Both the position numbers and the translations under genes were made by a program. A model generated the notes under the pieces. That model was not told where the DNA came from. It worked only from the letters and a program-made list of their open reading frames with translations, and did no database searches. This document shows positions 60,651 through 64,000 of a DNA stretch of 64,000 nt, in pieces. Position 1 is the stretch's first letter. Every line of letters begins with the position of its first letter. The stretch is from Bacteroidales bacterium (lineage in GTDB: Bacteria > Bacteroidota > Bacteroidia > Bacteroidales > UBA12077), in the NCBI GenBank assembly GCA_021108325.1, contig JAIORB010000006.1, positions 1-64,000 on the forward strand. The letters run 5' to 3'.

Positions 60651-62303
60651 TTATTCTGTTATTTCAAAAACCGGATTGCCAACTGAAGCATTTGGCGAAG
60701 TTATTTTAAGAATCCATGCAATTGTTGGTGCAATATCTATTACTTCTATGGGTCTGTCTATTCGAATATTTTTAACTTTCCAACCATACCATATCAAAGG
60801 AACATGAGTATCGTATTCATATCCAGATCCTGATTTTGTTACATATCCATTTTTTTCAATCCAGCCGGGTTCAAGGTTTATTATCACATCACCCGAGCGT
60901 TTTTGATGGAAGCTGTTCTGAATTTTTTGATTAATACCGGATTCAAAATTCGTTGAATTTATTGTTGATGCGGGGAGTGCATTTGCCACACCGGTAAACT
61001 GAACCATAAAATTGGCTACTTTATTTTGAACATCATTCAAATCAACACCTGTATTGTCTATTAATTGCTGATTAAAATATATCTGTCTTGAATAATATGA
61101 CTTTACCCATTCTCCTTCCTTGTATAAAATACTCAAATAACTATTAAGTAAAGTAACAGCCTTGGCACCATCAAATACACCTGCATTTTGCTTTTTAGAA
61201 ATAAGATATTCAGGAACATCAGAAACTCCTCTATCGGATGTTATATAAATCAAAGTATTCTCCAAACCTATTTCATTATCAAGAAAACTTATAAGGTGTT
61301 CCAAATCTTTATCCAATCGTAAAAACAAATCCTCCATCTCAACAGATCGAGGGCCAAATAATTCTCCACTGTAATTTGTTGCAGAAAAACTGATTGTAAG
61401 AAAATCTGTAAAACTATCTTTTCCTAAATTTTCATTAACTATTGTCGAGACCGCAAAATCCTTTGTATAAGTATTTCCAAACGGAGTATATTTTAGATAT
61501 TTAAAGTTCCCGGATCGATTTCTTAAATATGATAAATCATACGGAAAAGTATAACGATAATTTCTAAAACCTATTTCAAAATCACTATCGTCAGGTAAAC
61601 TATATTTATAATTATTTTCTAAGGAATACATACTTGCCCAGTTCCTTCTCATATATACTTCCTGAAATCCTTTTGCATTAAACTCCTTTACCCAGGCTGG
61701 CAAAGTATCGGTATAATAGTTCCCTGTTATCCATCCACCATCATGATTATTAAACCAAAACGCGTAGTCTGCTAACCTTCCTCCTGAAATCACGGCAGAA
61801 ACAGGATTCAAAGAAATAGAAATTACTTTAGAACTATCATTGGTAGCCAGCTTCAGTTCATCTCCAATAGTAGAGCTTATTATATTTTTTGGAGTATAAT
61901 TTCCCATTGAAATTTCTCCATTTATTAAATTAAATTTTGATTCGTCGGCACAACCAATAGTATTGCCTGTTAATCGATTATACCAGGTATCTGAAATAAT
62001 TCCGTGATAATTAGGATATGTTCCTGTTACTATACTTGCCTGGCCTACACCATTCTGTGTAATTAAATAATTATGATGTGTTTGAGTACAAAAAGCTCCA
62101 TGGTTTATTATTTTTTTAAAACCATTTTCTCCAAACGAATCCCAATAGCGAAGAAGCATCTCATAGCGCATTTCTTCAATTACAATTCCAACTACTAATT
62201 TTGGTGGTTTATTAAGTTGATTCTGAGCTTGCAGTATACTAAACCCAAATAAAATAAAAAGACTAAGTAATATTGATTTTATAGAATATTTTCTTTTGTG
62301 CAT
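60651..62303 (-). CDS. PafA-like alkaline phosphatase family protein, active site altered (probable pseudoenzyme)
   Basis: A 550-residue exported protein of the PafA/phosphodiesterase superfamily (VVGIVIEEMRYEML; IVTGTYPNYHGI; LFGPRSVEMEDLFLRLD; EYDTHVPLIWYG). Compared with family motifs from memory: the metal-binding Asp of VVDQMR is Glu43, the nucleophile Thr of TGPGH is Asn84 with His88 replaced by Gln, TDxxGH is Asn310/Glu314, and the DHG motif is DRG (Asp357 kept, His to Arg358). The C-terminal His500 is kept. Most ligands of both zinc ions and the nucleophile are lost, so phosphatase activity is unlikely. It lies 19 bases from crcB in the same direction. Confidence 0.85.
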   Translation of the reverse strand: MHKRKYSIKSILLSLFILFGFSILQAQNQLNKPPKLVVGIVIEEMRYEMLLRYWDSFGENGFKKIINHGAFCTQTHHNYLITQNGVGQASIVTGTYPNYHGIISDTWYNRLTGNTIGCADESKFNLINGEISMGNYTPKNIISSTIGDELKLATNDSSKVISISLNPVSAVISGGRLADYAFWFNNHDGGWITGNYYTDTLPAWVKEFNAKGFQEVYMRRNWASMYSLENNYKYSLPDDSDFEIGFRNYRYTFPYDLSYLRNRSGNFKYLKYTPFGNTYTKDFAVSTIVNENLGKDSFTDFLTISFSATNYSGELFGPRSVEMEDLFLRLDKDLEHLISFLDNEIGLENTLIYITSDRGVSDVPEYLISKKQNAGVFDGAKAVTLLNSYLSILYKEGEWVKSYYSRQIYFNQQLIDNTGVDLNDVQNKVANFMVQFTGVANALPASTINSTNFESGINQKIQNSFHQKRSGDVIINLEPGWIEKNGYVTKSGSGYEYDTHVPLIWYGWKVKNIRIDRPIEVIDIAPTIAWILKITSPNASVGNPVFEITE

Positions 62304-62322
62304 TTCTTAAATTTAGGAATTT

Positions 62323-62688
62323 TTAAATACTTCGTGCTAAAATAAACAAAACTCCAACACCTAAGAAGATACTTACTAATATATTTGCAGTAGCAAAGTA
62401 ATAATTCCCCGATCGTAATAATTCAAAAGTCTCATAACTAAATGTTGAGAATGTACTAAATCCTCCACAAAACCCAACAATCAAAAGTGCTTTAATCGTT
62501 GGCGATACAATAAACTTTTCGGTCGTCAGGTATAAAATAACTCCTAATATTAAGGTACTTATAATATTCGCTGTTAAAGTTCCAACAGGATTAATTTCTT
62601 TAAAATCTGAAGTAACAAATTTTGATATTCCAAATCGAATTACACTACCCAATCCACCACCAATAAAAATTGCAAATAATGTATGCAT
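62323..62688 (-). CDS. crcB: Fluoride channel CrcB/FluC
   Basis: A 121-residue, four-helix protein. Family motifs GGGLGSVIRF, GTLTANIIS (usually GTLxVN) and GFCGGFSTFSTFSYE are present. It exports fluoride. No fluoride riboswitch is obvious in the 13 bases between ychF and this gene. Single-gene CrcB works as a dual-topology dimer. Confidence 0.93.
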   Translation of the reverse strand: MHTLFAIFIGGGLGSVIRFGISKFVTSDFKEINPVGTLTANIISTLILGVILYLTTEKFIVSPTIKALLIVGFCGGFSTFSTFSYETFELLRSGNYYFATANILVSIFLGVGVLFILARSI

Positions 62689-62701
62689 AATCTAATTCTA
62701 T

Positions 62702-63799
62702 TTAAACATTAAATCTGATATGAAGAATATCGCCATCATCAACAATATAATTTTTACCTTCGACATGAAATTTCCCGGCTTCTTTCACTTTAGTTTCAGA
62801 GCCTATTGTAACAAAATCATCGTATTTCATAACCTCTGCACGAATAAAACCACGTTCCAAATCGCTATGAATTGCTCCTGCAGCTTGTGGCGCATTCATA
62901 CCTTTTTTAATTGTCCATGCCCTTATTTCCTTTGGTCCAACAGTAAAAAACGACATTAAATTTAATGATGAATATGCACCACAAATTAATCTATTTACGC
63001 CTGGTTCTGTCAATCCTGCATCAGCTAAAAATTCATTTCTGTCTTCAACATCTTCCAAATCTGCTATTTCTGCTTCCAGCTTACCTGCAATTACAAGTAT
63101 TTCAGCATTCCGGTTTTTCAAAGCTTCTTTAACTTTATCAACATAAGCGTTCCCTGAAATTGCCGAAGTATCATCAACATTACAAACGTAAATTACAGGT
63201 TTTGCAGTTAAAAGAAATATATCATCGATATGTTTTTTATCCGTATCTGAAATCTGATAATCGCGTACATTTTGCATTGACTCTAAATGCCCTTTGAAGC
63301 CATTTAAAACCTCAACACCATGTTTGGCATCTTTATCTCCAATTTTTACAAGCTTTTCGTATCGTTGAATTTTCTTTTCAACTGATTCCAAATCTTTTAT
63401 CTGTAATTCGAAATCAATGGTTTCGATATCACGAACAGGATCAATTGATCCATCAACATGGGAAAGATTTTCATCATCAAAACATCTTAATACATGAATT
63501 AAAGCATCGGTATTTCTGATATCTCCCAAAAATTTATTCCCTACACCTTCGCCCTGATTTGCACCTTTTGTTAAGCCTGGAATATCAACTATCTCAACAG
63601 TCGCAGGAATAAGCTTTTCTGTAGGTTGAAGTTTTTCAAGTTCAGATAATCTATTATCTGGCACATTAACAATTCCAATATTTGATTTATTCGTGCTAAA
63701 GGCAAAGTTTGTTGTTTCAACTTTTGCATTCGACATACAATTAAAAAGAGTTGATTTACCAACATTTGTTATCCCTATAATACCACACTGTAAACTCAT
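62702..63799 (-). CDS. ychF: Ribosome-binding ATPase YchF
   Basis: A 365-residue Obg-family P-loop NTPase: Walker A GITNVGKSTLFN, DIPGLTKGANQGEG, NVDDTS (the NxxE-type change of the usual NKxD) and a TGS domain at the C-terminus (AGKFHVEGKNYIVDDGDILH). It acts in the cytoplasm with ribosomes. The Bacteroidota start MSLQCGIIG is canonical. Confidence 0.95.
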   Translation of the reverse strand: MSLQCGIIGITNVGKSTLFNCMSNAKVETTNFAFSTNKSNIGIVNVPDNRLSELEKLQPTEKLIPATVEIVDIPGLTKGANQGEGVGNKFLGDIRNTDALIHVLRCFDDENLSHVDGSIDPVRDIETIDFELQIKDLESVEKKIQRYEKLVKIGDKDAKHGVEVLNGFKGHLESMQNVRDYQISDTDKKHIDDIFLLTAKPVIYVCNVDDTSAISGNAYVDKVKEALKNRNAEILVIAGKLEAEIADLEDVEDRNEFLADAGLTEPGVNRLICGAYSSLNLMSFFTVGPKEIRAWTIKKGMNAPQAAGAIHSDLERGFIRAEVMKYDDFVTIGSETKVKEAGKFHVEGKNYIVDDGDILHIRFNV

Positions 63800-63932
63800 A
63801 ATATTAAGTTTTTAATACAAACTAATGAAGGCTCAAAATTACACTTTTTCAGCATTCTAAAAAGCCCTTATTGATAAAAATCAAACATCATTAATATATT
63901 TAACTAGATTAATTCACAAATTCTAAAATCCT

Positions 63933-63990
63933 GGACTAAAGTCCTGATATTCTGCATTATTACTTAACCCCAGCCTTAAGGCTGGGGTTA
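63933..63990. repeat. REP-like palindromes at the right window edge
   Basis: A short hairpin GGACTAAAGTCC (63933-63944) is followed by the perfect palindrome TAACCCCAGCC/GGCTGGGGTTA (63965-63990). Such GC-rich palindromes in otherwise AT-rich intergenic DNA are typical of dispersed REP sequences. Confidence 0.6.
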
Positions 63991-64000
63991 TTTAACTAAT

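Noticed and set aside
62689-62701. Fluoride riboswitch before crcB
   Set aside because: Only 13 bases separate ychF and crcB on this strand, so there is no room for the aptamer.

Overview
The window is AT-rich DNA from a member of the Bacteroidota, probably an anaerobic or facultative member near Bacteroidales/Marinilabiliales. The evidence is the linked ssb-gldE-gldD-PPTase block, a T9SS plug (DUF5103) protein, ECF sigma/FecR signalling, heptaprenylglyceryl-phosphate synthase, LytS/LytTR systems, a 29-codon mS38-like ribosomal ORF, and TAnnTTTG-like promoter elements. No tRNA, rRNA or CRISPR array was seen.

Layout. 0-1.6 kb: 3' end of a tungsten aldehyde:ferredoxin oxidoreductase, then MoaD- and MoeB/ThiF-type genes. 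1.64-2.67 kb: an intact IS982-family element with matching 6-bp flanks. 2.7-20.7 kb: envelope and signalling genes (MotA/ExbB-like protein, two LytS/LytTR systems, hydrolases, S9 peptidase, T9SS plug, two DUF3857 proteins, CBS protein). 20.8-31.6 kb: a 12-gene leftward operon for a complex I-like, Mrp-containing membrane oxidoreductase in the gene order I recall for archaeal Mbx/Mbs. 31.8-40.5 kb: a composite transposon made of two identical defective IS66 copies flanking an ECF sigma/FecR/STN/MG2-plug operon; it is bounded by the 8-bp repeat AAAAGGTT and splits a small ORF. 40.8-48.3 kb: nqrABCDEF followed by apbE. 48.3-64 kb: dsbD, rng, an mS38-like mini-ORF, HU, ssb-gldE-gldD-PPTase-GGGPS, an HNH endonuclease, a CNB-domain Na+/H+ antiporter, a PafA-like protein with altered active-site residues, crcB and ychF.

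How the parts fit. Two probably Na+-linked redox machines (Mbx-like and Nqr) lie on either side of the transposon and were probably divergent neighbours before it arrived. ApbE would flavinylate NqrB and NqrC. The Mbx-like complex has unusual traits: its NuoI-like subunit is fused to a GltD-type flavoprotein, its two antiporter subunits are fused into one 1042-residue protein, its large subunit keeps only the first Cys of each NiFe-type pair (CxxE instead of CxxC), and its NuoB-like subunit has only three cysteines. Together these suggest an ion-pumping NAD(P)H/ferredoxin-linked enzyme that is neither a hydrogenase nor a quinone reductase. This complex is the best candidate for an under-described system here.
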